A stretch of 64,000 nt of DNA from an uncultured Lachnospiraceae bacterium (lineage in GTDB: Bacteria > Bacillota > Clostridia > Lachnospirales > Lachnospiraceae), in NCBI GenBank assembly GCA_902761665.1, contig CACWLA010000003.1, positions 1-64,000 of the forward strand, in the 5' to 3' direction. The translations under genes were made by a program, and so were the position numbers. The notes under the pieces are model-generated. The model saw nothing but the letters and a program-made list of their open reading frames with translations, searched no databases and was not told the origin of the DNA. Below, one piece after another: positions 34,381-42,678 of the stretch (its first letter is position 1; each line of letters begins with the position of its first letter).

Positions 34381-34527
34381 CTACTTCAGCAGGAGCAGGC
34401 GCAGCAGCAGCGTGATCATCACGAGGGCTGCGTCCAGCTGGAAAAAGAAGTTGTTCTTCTTTTTGAACATGTTCACAACGATCAGGACCAGCACGAAGGC
34501 CAGAATGATGAGATATACGATCTTCAT
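34381..34527 (-). CDS. 48-residue two-helix membrane protein (module 2)
   Basis: The product begins M-K-I-V-Y-L-I-I-L and ends L-L-L-L-K. Two hydrophobic helices (about 3-20 and 31-47) are separated by a lysine-rich turn, F-K-K-K-N-N. AAAGGAGGG lies 11 bases before the ATG. Another 48-residue protein with the same layout sits in the same place of the second module at 37.7 kb, which strongly supports that both are real. A role as a small subunit of the adjacent DctM-like permease is inferred. Confidence 0.75.
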   Translation of the reverse strand: MKIVYLIILAFVLVLIVVNMFKKKNNFFFQLDAALVMITLLLRLLLLK

Positions 34528-34542
34528 GGATTCAGCCCTCCT

Positions 34543-35820
34543 TTAAGCCGTAAGGAATGACAGCGATCCCGAGAAGATCAGGCAGAGCAGGCCGGCGGCC
34601 AGGCAGATCAGGAAGGGGATCACGCATTTCTTGAGAACGGGACTGTACTTTAAGCCCACGATCTGCGCGGCATAGTTGCCCGCGAGCGCCGTCGGCGGCA
34701 TCAGGTCGCCCAGGCAGCAGAGGAAGGACAGCATGCAGCACAGTACGATATCGTTGCTTCCGCCGGTCTGCAGCAGCACCAGCAGGAAGGGCACGCCCAT
34801 GACCGACGCCGCGCCGTAGGAACTGATGGCGCCGAAGGCGGGCATGATGGTGCAGGAGAAGATGTAGAGCATCACGGTACCGAGGCTCAGAGCGCTGACG
34901 ACGATCCAGCCGCGCGCGCCGACAAGCGTCAGCACCTGAATGAACATGCCCACGCCCATGAGCTTGCCGAGGACCGGGATCGTGGTCTCCATGGCGCTCA
35001 GGGACTTCTCCCAGACGTTGAAGCGGCGGCCGGTGAAGCAACCCACGGCAGCGGAGATCAGGAAGATCAGCGCCGTGCCGAGCTGCGGAAGCGACGGCAC
35101 CAGCTTGGAGACGACCAGCAGGATGATCAGCACGAAGATCGGGATGTACAGCCGGAAGCCGTATTTCTTTCCGATCTCCAGATCGAGCTCCGCCTTCAGC
35201 TTTTCGATGTCCAGTCCCTTGCAGTGCTTAAGGCCCAGGATCAGGACCGCGATGACCGCGCAGGGGATGGTGATGAAGAAGAGCGGGCCTTCGAAGCCGA
35301 TGTACGGCATGTCCACGCCGCCCGCGATCAGCAGGGCGGGGATGTTGATGGGCGGTGCCGCCATGCCCATGATGGCGCCCATCGCGATGATGGCGCCGGT
35401 CTTTTCCTTCGGGATGCCGATGAGGAGCAGCACCGGAGCCACGAGGGCGCCGGCGGAAAGCACGGCGGCCGTGGAGGAACCGGTGATCATCCCGGGGAAC
35501 ATGATCATGAACATGAGCAGGATCAGCATGAGCGCCGGCTTCTTGTAGAAACGGGTCACGATCACGGCATTGAGGGCTTCCAGTGCGCCGGATTCCTGGA
35601 TCACGGTCATGAACAGCATGGCCGCGGAGATGATCAGGATCGTATCCAGATAGGTGAAGGTCCCTTCAAAGAGATGCCGCAGAGGAATGCCCTGTCCGCC
35701 CGCCAGCGCGCCGGCGACGGCTCCCAGCACCATCGAAATGCTGACCGGGAGCTTCGCCAGCAGGTTAGCGAGCAGAAAGACTGCCAGCATCACCAGTAAG
35801 CAAATCAATTCTCTGTCCAA
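34543..35820 (-). CDS. DctM-like (TRAP large subunit/ion transporter superfamily) permease, module 2
   Basis: This 425-residue protein has about 12 hydrophobic segments. M-F-P-G-M-I-T-G-S-S-T-A-A-V (about residue 105) and G-M-A-A-P-P-I-N-I-P-A-L-L are the two re-entrant-loop motifs of DctM-type carriers; the second half has L-G-D-L-M-P-P-T-A-L. No classic DctQ (about 160 residues) or DctP is nearby; instead the next gene encodes a 48-residue two-helix protein. It probably imports an anionic product of the adjacent hydrolases, such as glutamate or a short gamma-glutamyl compound. Substrate is inference. Confidence 0.82.
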   Translation of the reverse strand: MDRELICLLVMLAVFLLANLLAKLPVSISMVLGAVAGALAGGQGIPLRHLFEGTFTYLDTILIISAAMLFMTVIQESGALEALNAVIVTRFYKKPALMLILLMFMIMFPGMITGSSTAAVLSAGALVAPVLLLIGIPKEKTGAIIAMGAIMGMAAPPINIPALLIAGGVDMPYIGFEGPLFFITIPCAVIAVLILGLKHCKGLDIEKLKAELDLEIGKKYGFRLYIPIFVLIILLVVSKLVPSLPQLGTALIFLISAAVGCFTGRRFNVWEKSLSAMETTIPVLGKLMGVGMFIQVLTLVGARGWIVVSALSLGTVMLYIFSCTIMPAFGAISSYGAASVMGVPFLLVLLQTGGSNDIVLCCMLSFLCCLGDLMPPTALAGNYAAQIVGLKYSPVLKKCVIPFLICLAAGLLCLIFSGSLSFLTA

Positions 35821-35832
35821 GAATTTTTCTCC

Positions 35833-36510
35833 TTATTTGCCGAAGACGTCCGTCATGACCTGGACGGTATCCTTCTGGCCGAAGATCAGAATGATCGGAA
35901 GCTGGTTCTGATCGGCGTAGTTCGTGAACTTGCCGTCCCAGTTGGCGTCTTCCTTCAGGATGATCAGGCTGCACTGCGGCAGGACCAGGTCGGCAAGCGC
36001 GTCGGAAAGGACGCCGCGGCGGGTCTCACCGCCGATGTGCACGCAGACGACCTGCGCACCGGTTTCTTTCGCCTTGGCCATGATGGCTTCCGCACGGGCG
36101 GTCTCATCCTTTTCGGAAATGCCGGCCTGGCCGAGGCCCTTGGTGCTGGCGCCGACGGCGATCACGAGGGTCTTGTAGCTGCCGATCTCATCGGCGGTCG
36201 CCTGCGGCTTGTAGTCGTAATTCGCGCCGGCACGCTTCATGGCGGTATCCAGGGTCGCCGCGTCGGTGCTCTGACCGAAGGAGGTGATCAGGATCGGAGC
36301 GCTGTAAAGGCTCTTGTCCACGGTGCCGACCGTGACGATACGGTTGGTCTCGCTGGTCTTCATTTCGAATTCGACGGTCTTGCTGGGATCATAGGCTTCC
36401 GTTCCGGCGTTCGTTTCCTTCTGGCCGGTAGCCGGGGTGTTTTCCTGCCTTCCGCAGGCAGAGATAAGCAGCAGCAGGGCCGCCAGCAGCAGAACAAAGA
36501 TCTTCTTCAT
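35833..36510 (-). CDS. Lipoprotein, DUF6305-like
   Basis: The 225-residue protein has a lipoprotein signal (Cys20 in I-S-A-C). The mature part looks like an alpha/beta domain with P-I-L-I-T-S-F-G-Q-S-T-D-A, V-I-A-V-G-A-S-T-K-G-L-G and V-C-V-H-I-G-G-E. I tentatively recall this pattern as DUF6305, whose function is unknown. The ATG at 36510 has GGAGGAAAG before it. It sits between the two permease-hydrolase modules and may be an extracytoplasmic solute-binding partner of the second permease, 12 bases downstream. Confidence 0.65.
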   Translation of the reverse strand: MKKIFVLLLAALLLLISACGRQENTPATGQKETNAGTEAYDPSKTVEFEMKTSETNRIVTVGTVDKSLYSAPILITSFGQSTDAATLDTAMKRAGANYDYKPQATADEIGSYKTLVIAVGASTKGLGQAGISEKDETARAEAIMAKAKETGAQVVCVHIGGETRRGVLSDALADLVLPQCSLIILKEDANWDGKFTNYADQNQLPIILIFGQKDTVQVMTDVFGK

Positions 36511-36551
36511 TTTTCTTTCCTCCAAAGCTTCTTGATGTGATATGAAAGCGG

Positions 36552-37715
36552 TCATTTCTGCCCGACGGGTTTCAGCAGGCCGCCGAGGCCTTTGGCCACC
36601 ATGTCCGCATAGCTTCCCAGGCCTTCGAAGCTCATGGCTCTGTCGGGATGGGCATCCGTGTAGTTCTTGGCCAGATAGCTGATGCAGGTGATGTGCCGCG
36701 CCACGCGGTCAATGAGGGGATAGCCGCTGTCGTCGACCTTGAAATAGTTCAGGCCGCGCTCATAGGCTTCCACGTAATTCGGCTCGTTGCCGCCCACGAT
36801 CAGGTCATCGTCCATCTTGCCGTGGAGCGGACCCATGGACGGGTTGTAGGTCTCCATTAACGTCATCATGGACGGTGTGTTGTCGCCCAGCGAGCGGTGG
36901 GACAGGCCGTAGGACTTCATGCCGGAGAACTCCGCCCGCATGGTCAGGTCGTCGAATTCCATGTCGAGGGACATGCCCTGGGCGATCGACATCGCCGTGG
37001 GGTTGTCGGCCTTCTCATTGACCATCGTGCAGTCAAGGTAGAGGAATTCCGGCGAGCCTTCATGCATGTCCATGGTGAGGTTGACGCCTTCCTTCAGGAT
37101 CAGCTGATAGATGCCCCAGCAGACCTTCTCGGTCAGGACGCCGTCCGGATTGCCGTAGTACATGCGGTTGACGTTGCGGATCTCCGCAGTCTCCGTGCCC
37201 ACGAGCTTGCGGCCGCTGGTCCCTTCGTAGTAGGTGCGGTCCGGCCACTGGTGGATGGGATTCGTCAGGCGGTTGCCCACGCGGAAGGTGCGGACGGACC
37301 CGTCATCCAGTTTGATGTCGAAGAAATCCTGCATGCCGTCGAGCGGCGAGGTGTGGGTGAAGCCGCTCTTGTTCAGCCAGGGGATGATGAAGAAGCGGCC
37401 TGCGGTGGGCTTCATGTTTTCCACGAGCGAGACGGCGGCCAGCATGCCGGCCGTTTCGTTGGGGTGGGTGCCGCCGAAGATCAGGAAGGTCCCGCCGGGG
37501 ACGCCGCTGTCCAGGATGTAGATCTCGGTATCCGCGGGCGTTCCCTTCAGGCCTTCGCAGTATTCGGAAAGCATGCGCGTTTCGGTCAGGGCTTCGTTCT
37601 CCGCAATGGGTTCCCGCTTCTGCATGGCCTTGAAATCAAGGGCGGCGGGGATGGCAAAGACCAGTGCCAGGACCAGGACGAGGGCGTTTTTCCAGAGATA
37701 AGAAAATTTCTTCAT
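36552..37715 (-). CDS. Membrane-anchored aspartoacylase/M14-like metallo-hydrolase (module 1)
   Basis: This 387-residue paralogue of the protein at 33.2 kb has one N-terminal membrane helix (about 8-26). Zinc-site residues are His84 and Glu87 in G-G-T-H-P-N-E and His218 in M-D-M-H-E-G. R-N-V-N-R-M-Y-Y-G replaces the partner's R-N-L-N-R-A-Y-P-G. The shared N-P-I-x-Q-W-P-D and E-I-Y-I-L-D-S-G-V-P-G segments show recent common origin. AGGAGGG overlaps the stop of the preceding 48-residue gene, a sign of coupled translation. An extracytoplasmic amidohydrolase for acidic amino-acid conjugates is the best guess. Confidence 0.82.
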   Translation of the reverse strand: MKKFSYLWKNALVLVLALVFAIPAALDFKAMQKREPIAENEALTETRMLSEYCEGLKGTPADTEIYILDSGVPGGTFLIFGGTHPNETAGMLAAVSLVENMKPTAGRFFIIPWLNKSGFTHTSPLDGMQDFFDIKLDDGSVRTFRVGNRLTNPIHQWPDRTYYEGTSGRKLVGTETAEIRNVNRMYYGNPDGVLTEKVCWGIYQLILKEGVNLTMDMHEGSPEFLYLDCTMVNEKADNPTAMSIAQGMSLDMEFDDLTMRAEFSGMKSYGLSHRSLGDNTPSMMTLMETYNPSMGPLHGKMDDDLIVGGNEPNYVEAYERGLNYFKVDDSGYPLIDRVARHITCISYLAKNYTDAHPDRAMSFEGLGSYADMVAKGLGGLLKPVGQK

Positions 37716-37725
37716 CTTCGCCCTC

Positions 37726-37872
37726 CTACTTGATGTGCAGGGCCCGGAGCGCGAAAGTGACCAGCACCGCGGCGATGCAGATCAGTTCCGGGAGATCCCG
37801 CTTTTTGAGGATGTTGACAAACAGGAGCACGGCCATGACGGCTATGATCACGTAATAAATGATTTCCAGCAT
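37726..37872 (-). CDS. 48-residue two-helix membrane protein (module 1)
   Basis: The product begins M-L-E-I-I-Y-Y-V-I-I and ends A-L-H-I-K. Helices at about 3-20 and 29-45 flank an L-K-K-R-D turn. It has the same length, position and topology as the 48-residue protein of the second module, though sequence identity is low. AAGGAGG lies 9 bases before the ATG. It is probably a small permease-associated subunit; no family is recognised. Confidence 0.75.
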   Translation of the reverse strand: MLEIIYYVIIAVMAVLLFVNILKKRDLPELICIAAVLVTFALRALHIK

Positions 37873-37885
37873 GACGAACGCCTCC

Positions 37886-39157
37886 TTACATGATGAGGAA
37901 ATCCAGAGGATCTCCGTAAAGGACCATGACCACCGCCAGCGCCAGCATCAGCAGCACGGGAAGGAGCAGAGGCTTCAGGCTTTCGCCCCACTTCGCATCC
38001 TTCAGCTGCAGCGTCCTTGCGGTCTCGGTGAAGAGTCCGCCGCGGACCGCGGCAAGATAGGCAAGGCCTGCGGCGACCGAGATCCCCGTAACGATGACCG
38101 GATTGGCCAGCCAGCCGATCGGGAAGACCGCGTAGGTGACGAGGAAGGCCGGGATCGGGACCGAGAGGACGAAGCCGAGGGCAATGGAGATCGCCATTAG
38201 GACCAGCATGACCGCCGTGGTCTGTCCGCCCGTCGTCTGCGGAAGCGTCAGCAGGCTGTAGATGCCGCGGACGCCCGTCATGGAGCTGACTTCGATGAAG
38301 CTGCCCAGCGTGAACAGGAGTGCCACGGGGATCACCGCGTCATAGAGGCTGTCCACGGCTGCGGAAACGCCGCCGCCGGCAAAGACCAGCAGGAGGGACG
38401 CGATGAAGAAGGCTAACGTATTGCCGCCGATGTAAACGTAAGAGGTCAGGAGGCCTTCTACGAGAAGGGCTACCCAGACCAGAATGAAGACGGCGAGAGG
38501 CAGGACGGGAAGTTTTTCCGCTTTTCCTTCCTCACGGAGGAGAGAAAGCGTCTTCCGGTTCAGCAGGGTGAACAGGAGGAGGCAGGGCAGCGTCAGTACA
38601 AGGAGGGGCATGAAAAAGCCCACGTACGGTGTCGGCAGCACGCTCCCCGCGCCGTTCGAGGCGATGATCGCCGGCAGGCAGTTGGGAGGCAGCATCATGC
38701 CGAAAAAGGCGCCGCCGATGACGGTGACCGCGATCTTCCCGTCGGCGATCCCCTGCGCCTTCATCTTTTCGCCGGCCAGTTTCCCGGTCGTCAGCACCGA
38801 CAGGGAGGCGAGGCCGCTGAACATGCCGGGCATGCCGATAAAGAGCAGAAGGCACAGCGCCCGCAGGAAGTCTCCGCGGATCGAAAGGATGTGGCCGAGC
38901 AGTTTTTCCATGAAGCCGAGACGGTACAGGAGGCCCGTAAACAGGGCTCCCGCGCAGACGCTTAAGGCGGCGTCCAGGAAACCGAAGGGGCCTTCCACGA
39001 TCTCGCGGAAGCGGATGCCCATGCCGGCGGCCAGGCTCCCGGCAACCGATGCCAGGAGCAGAAAGACCGCGGCCCATTTCTTTTCGTTCTTCGTGACGGT
39101 CTGGCCGATGATCAGCACCGCGAACATCACGAGAGCGACGAGATATTCTTCACGCAT
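37886..39157 (-). CDS. DctM-like permease, module 1
   Basis: The 423-residue, roughly 12-helix protein is paralogous to the permease at 34.5 kb. G-M-P-G-M-F-S-G-L-A-S-L-S-V and G-M-M-L-P-P-N-C-L-P-A-I-I stand where the partner has its two loop motifs. Divergence in these loops suggests a different substrate from module 2. It lies 15 bases downstream of ggt and heads the first permease/48-residue/hydrolase module. Confidence 0.78.
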   Translation of the reverse strand: MREEYLVALVMFAVLIIGQTVTKNEKKWAAVFLLLASVAGSLAAGMGIRFREIVEGPFGFLDAALSVCAGALFTGLLYRLGFMEKLLGHILSIRGDFLRALCLLLFIGMPGMFSGLASLSVLTTGKLAGEKMKAQGIADGKIAVTVIGGAFFGMMLPPNCLPAIIASNGAGSVLPTPYVGFFMPLLVLTLPCLLLFTLLNRKTLSLLREEGKAEKLPVLPLAVFILVWVALLVEGLLTSYVYIGGNTLAFFIASLLLVFAGGGVSAAVDSLYDAVIPVALLFTLGSFIEVSSMTGVRGIYSLLTLPQTTGGQTTAVMLVLMAISIALGFVLSVPIPAFLVTYAVFPIGWLANPVIVTGISVAAGLAYLAAVRGGLFTETARTLQLKDAKWGESLKPLLLPVLLMLALAVVMVLYGDPLDFLIM

Positions 39158-39172
39158 GACGTTCTTCTTTCC

Positions 39173-40993
39173 TTAATAGGCGGAAGCGCCGTAATTGCGG
39201 CGGAAATCGCCCAGCGCCCAGAAGGAGCCGTCAGAATTGATCTGAATGCCTGCGAGCGATCCGACGTGGGAACTGAAGTCCTTGTCCTGATCCTCCAGGA
39301 CAAAGCCCATTTCTTCCAGCTTCCTGAGCGTTGTCTCGCTGTAGCCGGATTCGATCGTCAGGTTCTTGCTGATGCCGTCGCGGTAGCTGCGGGGGGAGTT
39401 GATCACGTTTCCGAGGCCCATGCCGAAGGTCGCGTAGTTCACGACGCCTTCGATGGCTGCGGAGACGAGTGCCCAGTTGCCCGGGGATCCGATCGCGAGG
39501 ACCGGCTTGCCGTCGGGACCGGCAACGATGGTCGGGCAGGTCGTCGAACGTACGCGGATGTACGGCATGACCATGTTGACGCGGGCGGAAGTGGAGTTGT
39601 TCAGGTTCCCCAGGTGGGCGGAGAAGACGAAGCCGGTGCCGGGGACAGCGACGGCTGAACCGAAGTTGATGCCGTTGGTATTGGTGGTGGAGACCACATT
39701 GCCGAACTTGTCGGCGCAGACCAGGTGGGTCGTGCCGCCCTGATCCGGCGTGCAGTCGTCAAGCACCTTCTGGCCGGTCTCGGACAGGGTCACCGTCAGG
39801 CGTCCGGCCTTGGCGGTCTTGATGCGTTCGCCGGGCGTGATCGCCTTGGCGCGCTCTTCGGCATATTCCTTGGAGATGATCGTTTCCACGGGCAGGTCGT
39901 AGTAGTCGGGGTCGCCCATGAAGGAAACGCCGTCCTGATAGGCCATCGCGTAGGCGTCCGCCATGATCTGCACGGTCTCGGGGCTGTCAAAGCCGTAACT
40001 CTTCAGATCGAAATGCTCCAGGATGTTCAGGGCTTCCAGCAGGGCTACGCCGCCGTTGGAAGGACCGCCGGTGGTATAGACCGTGTAGCCGTTGTAGGTG
40101 GTGGAAAGCGGATCGCGCATCACGGACTTGTACTGGGCAAAGTCCTCGCGGGTCAGCACGCCGCCCAGGCTCTGGATGTGGCTGACCATCTTGTCAGTGA
40201 ATTCGCTGTCGTAGAAACCCTTGATGCCGTCCTTTGCGAGCATTTCCAGCGTATCGGCCAGATCGGGGTTCTTGATGGTGTCGCCGATCTCGTACAGGAA
40301 GCCTTCGTCGGTATACAGGCCGAGCGTGTAATCGTAGGCCTTCAGATTGTCCAGACGGCCTTCAATGTTGGTGTTCCAGCGCGCCGTGCAGGGGAAACCG
40401 TTCCGGGCCAGGTCGATGACCGGCTGCAGAACTTCGGCGGCGCTCATGGTGCCGAATTTTTCCAGTGCCGTCAGGGTGCCGTGCACCACGCCGGGGATTG
40501 CGATGGCTTCCACCGAAGGCGGGGTGCTGGAGGTCGAAACGTCCAGGGCGCCGGGCAGGGCTGCTGCCGGCGCCTGCGTCATGTATTCGATGGAGACGTA
40601 CTCGTTTGTTTCGGCCAGATAGATCACCATCTGTCCGGCGCCGCCCATGCCGGAGGCTGCCGGTTCCAGAAGGCCGACCGCGTAGATCATGGCGACGGCC
40701 GCGTCGACTGCGTTGCCGCCCTTTTCCAGGATCTGCACGGCAATGTCAGATGCCAGGGAAGAGGCGCAGGCTGCTGCGCCGTTCGTGCCCGCCGCACCGG
40801 TCTTATAGGTGTCGCCGTCGAAGGCCGGAGCAGGTTCCGTCGGTGCGGGCTCGGTCGGTGCTTCCGTTGCCTGCGTGGTCTGCGGGGCGGCAGTGGAAGG
40901 CGCCGCCGTCGACGTTTCGACAGGCTTCTGTCCGCAGGCGGCCGTGCCCAGGATCAGGCAGAGCACGAGCAGCAGAGAAAGTCCTTTTTTCAT
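39173..40993 (-). CDS. ggt: Gamma-glutamyltransferase lipoprotein
   Basis: This 606-residue Ntn-hydrolase has the autocleavage/nucleophile Thr421 in D-Q-G-G-T-T-H-L. N-G-I-N-F-G-S and the N-terminal G-G-N-A-V-D-A-A-V match the family. Mature large and small subunits would be about 400 and 186 residues. A lipoprotein-type signal ends in T-A-A-C (Cys20) and is followed by a TEAP linker, so it is anchored outside the membrane. Such enzymes hydrolyse or transfer gamma-glutamyl groups from glutathione, gamma-Glu peptides or poly-gamma-glutamate. AAGAAGGAG precedes the chosen start. It leads the hydrolase/permease operon opposite the pgs genes. Confidence 0.92.
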   Translation of the reverse strand: MKKGLSLLLVLCLILGTAACGQKPVETSTAAPSTAAPQTTQATEAPTEPAPTEPAPAFDGDTYKTGAAGTNGAAACASSLASDIAVQILEKGGNAVDAAVAMIYAVGLLEPAASGMGGAGQMVIYLAETNEYVSIEYMTQAPAAALPGALDVSTSSTPPSVEAIAIPGVVHGTLTALEKFGTMSAAEVLQPVIDLARNGFPCTARWNTNIEGRLDNLKAYDYTLGLYTDEGFLYEIGDTIKNPDLADTLEMLAKDGIKGFYDSEFTDKMVSHIQSLGGVLTREDFAQYKSVMRDPLSTTYNGYTVYTTGGPSNGGVALLEALNILEHFDLKSYGFDSPETVQIMADAYAMAYQDGVSFMGDPDYYDLPVETIISKEYAEERAKAITPGERIKTAKAGRLTVTLSETGQKVLDDCTPDQGGTTHLVCADKFGNVVSTTNTNGINFGSAVAVPGTGFVFSAHLGNLNNSTSARVNMVMPYIRVRSTTCPTIVAGPDGKPVLAIGSPGNWALVSAAIEGVVNYATFGMGLGNVINSPRSYRDGISKNLTIESGYSETTLRKLEEMGFVLEDQDKDFSSHVGSLAGIQINSDGSFWALGDFRRNYGASAY

Positions 40994-41091
40994 TCGTTTT
41001 CTCCTTCTTGCGTTTTCTTTGCGGGGGAAGATATAAGAACCGGAAGCCATGCGGCGTCCGGTTGTTTGCGAAGGGATAGAGGAAACTCCCT

Positions 41092-41130
41092 CAAAAAGGC
41101 AAAGGGCGGAGACACAGTGCTCCGCCCCCT
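41092..41130 (-). terminator. Terminator of the lipoprotein gene upstream of ggt
   Basis: On the minus strand CTCCGCCC pairs with GGGCGGAG (41104-41127) around an 8-base loop and is followed by TTTGCCTTTTT. The ggt operon therefore probably has its own start or depends on read-through. Confidence 0.65.
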
Positions 41131-41143
41131 GCAGCAGATCAGA

Positions 41144-42535
41144 TTATTTCACGACTTCGATCTTGACAGCATCCTGCAGCGTATATTCGGGATACGCTAC
41201 GGAGTTGGTGTCGATGCGGCCGTCATTGTGGAAGATGCAGACGCCTTCCAGATCGGCAGCTTCGATGGTCTCGCTGTAGCCGTCGGCGCAGACAACGTTC
41301 ACGGCAGAGCATTCCGTGATGCCAACTTTGGCAAGGACGTCAGCAAGCGGAAGGCCGGCTTCGTTGGTGTAGCTTTCAGGGACGTAGAGCAGGATGTTTG
41401 CACCCAGTACGTAGCAGCCGCAGTTGATGGTCACTGCGCCGTATTCCTGGTTCGTGCCTACCGTGTAGGCGCCGCGGTCCTTGGAGTCGACCGGAACGAT
41501 GAAGCGTTCCACGAACTGATCGAAAGGAATGGTCGTGGTGGCAGAGTCGCCCAGGGAGACGGCCTGCACGTCCGCTTTCGCGATGTCGATTTCGGCAGCC
41601 TTCAGGATGTCGCTGACCCTGTAGCCGGTCTGCACGGTGCCGCCGAACGGGCCGACGAAGTTTTCTTCCAGTTCCGTGACAGCGGTGTTGGCCACGGTGA
41701 TCTTGTAAACGGTGCCTTCGGCAACTTCCACGTCAGCGGTCTTGTCTTTTTCCACGCCGTGAGGAACAATGTAGAGGATGTTCTGCAGCGTGTAATCCGG
41801 ATAGGCGATGGAGCTGGCATCGGTGCGGCCTTCGTTGAAGAAGATGTCCACGTCCGCCAGATCATCCTTGGCGATCTCTTCGGCGTAACCGTCGGCGCAG
41901 ATGAAATCATAGGAATCGGCTTCCGCCATCTTCAGATCTTCGAAGAGGTCGGTCGCGGCATAGCCGTCTTCATTGACCAGAACGATCGCTTCGGGGCCGA
42001 CGACCAGCCAGCCGAGGTTGTAAGGGGTGTTGTCCTTTTTGATGCCGGTGCCGAACATCAGGCCTTCGTGATAGTTCTTCTGCAGGCCTTCCGGAACGTT
42101 CAGGCAGAGGCCCTGTTCCTTCATCGTGGCCAGGTCGCCGAATTCCGCGGCATACATGTCGACGTAGGAAACCGCGCTCAGCACGGCGTCATCGGCAACG
42201 TCGAACCAGAAGTTCTTCTCGACGATGTCCTTCATCGCATAGCCCGTCAGCCAGTAGGCATTATAGCGGGTGGCGTTCGGATCCTTGACTTCTTCCAGGC
42301 CTTCCAGCAGGGGGTTCATGACCAGGAGGGAAGCGATCACGAGAGGTTCGGGAGCCGCAGTGGTCGGGGCTTCGGTAGTCGGCGCCTCGGTGGTCGGGGC
42401 TTCGGTGGTCGGAGCCGCGGTGGTCGGGGCTTCGGTGGTCTTAGGTGCTTCCGTAGTGGTCACGGGCTTTTCGCCGCAGGCCGCCAGAGAAAGAACCATT
42501 GCCAGTGCCAGGAACATTGCAAACAGTTTCTTCAT
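41144..42535 (-). CDS. Lipoprotein with TTEAP linker and internally duplicated domain
   Basis: The 463-residue protein has a lipoprotein signal (Cys20 in L-A-A-C) followed by a (T)TTEAP/TTAAP linker to about residue 62. The mature part contains a clear internal duplication: residues 211-256 and 415-460 share C-A-D-G-Y-x-E-x-I, D-L, I-F-x-N-x-G-R-x-D, S-x-A-Y-P-x-Y-T-L-Q. The repeat resembles the SUOX/molybdopterin-oxidoreductase-like fold used in some clostridial surface proteins, but I see no cofactor motif. Its promoter diverges from pgsB. A role in handling the polymer or its fragments is guesswork. Confidence 0.7.
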   Translation of the reverse strand: MKKLFAMFLALAMVLSLAACGEKPVTTTEAPKTTEAPTTAAPTTEAPTTEAPTTEAPTTAAPEPLVIASLLVMNPLLEGLEEVKDPNATRYNAYWLTGYAMKDIVEKNFWFDVADDAVLSAVSYVDMYAAEFGDLATMKEQGLCLNVPEGLQKNYHEGLMFGTGIKKDNTPYNLGWLVVGPEAIVLVNEDGYAATDLFEDLKMAEADSYDFICADGYAEEIAKDDLADVDIFFNEGRTDASSIAYPDYTLQNILYIVPHGVEKDKTADVEVAEGTVYKITVANTAVTELEENFVGPFGGTVQTGYRVSDILKAAEIDIAKADVQAVSLGDSATTTIPFDQFVERFIVPVDSKDRGAYTVGTNQEYGAVTINCGCYVLGANILLYVPESYTNEAGLPLADVLAKVGITECSAVNVVCADGYSETIEAADLEGVCIFHNDGRIDTNSVAYPEYTLQDAVKIEVVK

Positions 42536-42585
42536 AGAGTTCTCCTTTCACATTTTGAAATGTTACGAGTCTTGTTTGACAATTC

Positions 42586-42594
42586 ATTATAGCA
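42586..42594 (-). promoter_or_regulatory. Extended -10 promoter of the duplicated-domain lipoprotein
   Basis: On the minus strand TGCTATAAT forms an extended -10 element; TTCTTG lies 17 bases upstream as a weak -35. The region is AT-rich. Confidence 0.6.
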
Positions 42595-42678
42595 CATTTT
42601 TTATAAATCAAGAAGCGATTTTCTCTTTTTATGAAAGTCATGGTAGTATTTCTGCTCTTCACAGTGTAAACTTGAGCC

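Noticed and set aside
42349..42470. Repeats in the 42.4-kb region as a possible array
   Set aside because: They encode the TTEAP linker of the lipoprotein on the minus strand.
39725..42592. 955-codon plus-strand frame opposite ggt and the duplicated-domain lipoprotein
   Set aside because: Gly/Arg/Val-rich antisense product; the minus strand has signal peptides, family motifs and good ribosome sites.
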